From: Streptomyces pactum | GTDB taxonomy: Bacteria > Actinomycetota > Actinomycetes > Streptomycetales > Streptomycetaceae | Direction of reading: 5' to 3' | Length of the DNA stretch: 64,000 bases | NCBI RefSeq assembly: GCF_016031615.1 | Contig: NZ_JACYXC010000001.1 | Span: 4,464,001 to 4,528,000, forward strand | Part shown: positions 63,789-64,000 of the stretch, in pieces | Numbering within the stretch: the stretch's first letter is position 1 | How the letters are laid out: every line of letters begins with the position of its first letter | Program-made: the position numbers and the translations under genes | Notes under the pieces: model-generated | The model's database searches: none | Seen by the model: only the letters and a program-made list of their open reading frames with translations | What the model was told of the DNA's origin: nothing

Positions 63789-64000
63789 TCACTTCCCGGC
63801 CTTCTTCTTGATCTTGCGCTGTACGGCGCGGGCCCGCTTGGCCACCCGGCGGACCGTCTCGTTGCGCGGGATGAAGCCCAGCTGGGAGGGCATCGCCCCG
63901 GGCAGCGCCAGCGCGGTCAGCCGGCGCCGCTTGAAGTAGCGCCAGGTGTGGTCGTCCAGGCTGAGCGCGAGGTACCGCTCGGCGGCCGGCCGCAACTGCG
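63789..64000 (-). CDS. C-terminal end of an unrecognised protein (5' truncated by the window edge)
   Basis: About 70 residues are visible, with clear coding bias and no stop up to the edge. They include ERYLALSLDDHTWRYFKRRRLTALALPG, then SQLGFIPRNETVRRVAKR, and a strongly basic end (AVQRKIKKKAGK). The basic tail suggests contact with nucleic acid or membrane phosphates. I do not recognise the family. Confidence 0.7.
   Translation of the reverse strand, partial: QLRPAAERYLALSLDDHTWRYFKRRRLTALALPGAMPSQLGFIPRNETVRRVAKRARAVQRKIKKKAGK

Overview
The window is a very GC-rich stretch of actinobacterial chromosome, almost certainly Streptomyces or a close relative. The reasons are the codon bias (third positions nearly always G or C), the many GTG starts, and a gene order that from memory matches the S. 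coelicolor core around SCO4807-SCO4869: sucCD, purN-purH, folD-DUF3017, mdh, glyA, trpS, a D-Ala-D-Ala carboxypeptidase, sdhCDAB, and a methylmalonyl-CoA mutase family gene. I see no rRNA, tRNA, CRISPR array, insertion sequence, prophage or biosynthetic cluster.

Layout: 1-4.8 kb holds a VWA protein and succinyl-CoA synthetase (sucCD). 5-12.7 kb holds three poorly conserved membrane or sigma-like genes with long low-complexity linkers. 13.7-17.6 kb is purN-purH and folD-DUF3017. 17.9-21.9 kb is an HTH-DUF2690 protein and malate dehydrogenase. 22-32.8 kb is accessory metabolism: a Tat-exported phosphatase, lipoproteins, a PEP-mutase/AhpD pair facing a MocR regulator, RidA, a lipoprotein plus glutathionylspermidine-synthase-like pair, and ornithine aminotransferase. 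32.9-36.4 kb is glyA behind a ZTP riboswitch, trpS and an RNA-ligase-like protein. 36.6-43.1 kb is envelope genes and a peptide-binding protein. 43.5-47.7 kb is the sdhCDAB operon and a uraD-like gene. 48-57.7 kb is a GH20 hexosaminidase, a DUF4328-sigma-regulator cluster, an L,D-transpeptidase and the mutase. 57.9-64 kb is a B3/B4 protein, a tiny membrane protein, the gntR / gntK-gntP system, and two edge genes.

How the genes fit together: sucCD, mdh and sdhCDAB are TCA-cycle steps. purN, purH, folD and glyA form a one-carbon/purine set: purN and purH consume formyl-folate, and folD and glyA make and interconvert folate one-carbon units. A ZTP riboswitch ahead of glyA would sense ZTP/ZMP, whose parent ZMP is the PurH substrate. 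gntR with gntK-gntP is a self-contained gluconate uptake and phosphorylation module.

The most striking general property is that about ten genes are interrupted by apparent one-base frame changes. Nearly all lie in C/G homopolymers or Pro/Ala/Gly-rich linkers. Two are in exact G10 runs, and one is near the 3' end of glyA. This points first to indels in the sequence, although strain-specific expansion of low-complexity linkers also looks real. Those genes are entered as one frameshifted unit where the two halves clearly belong together.
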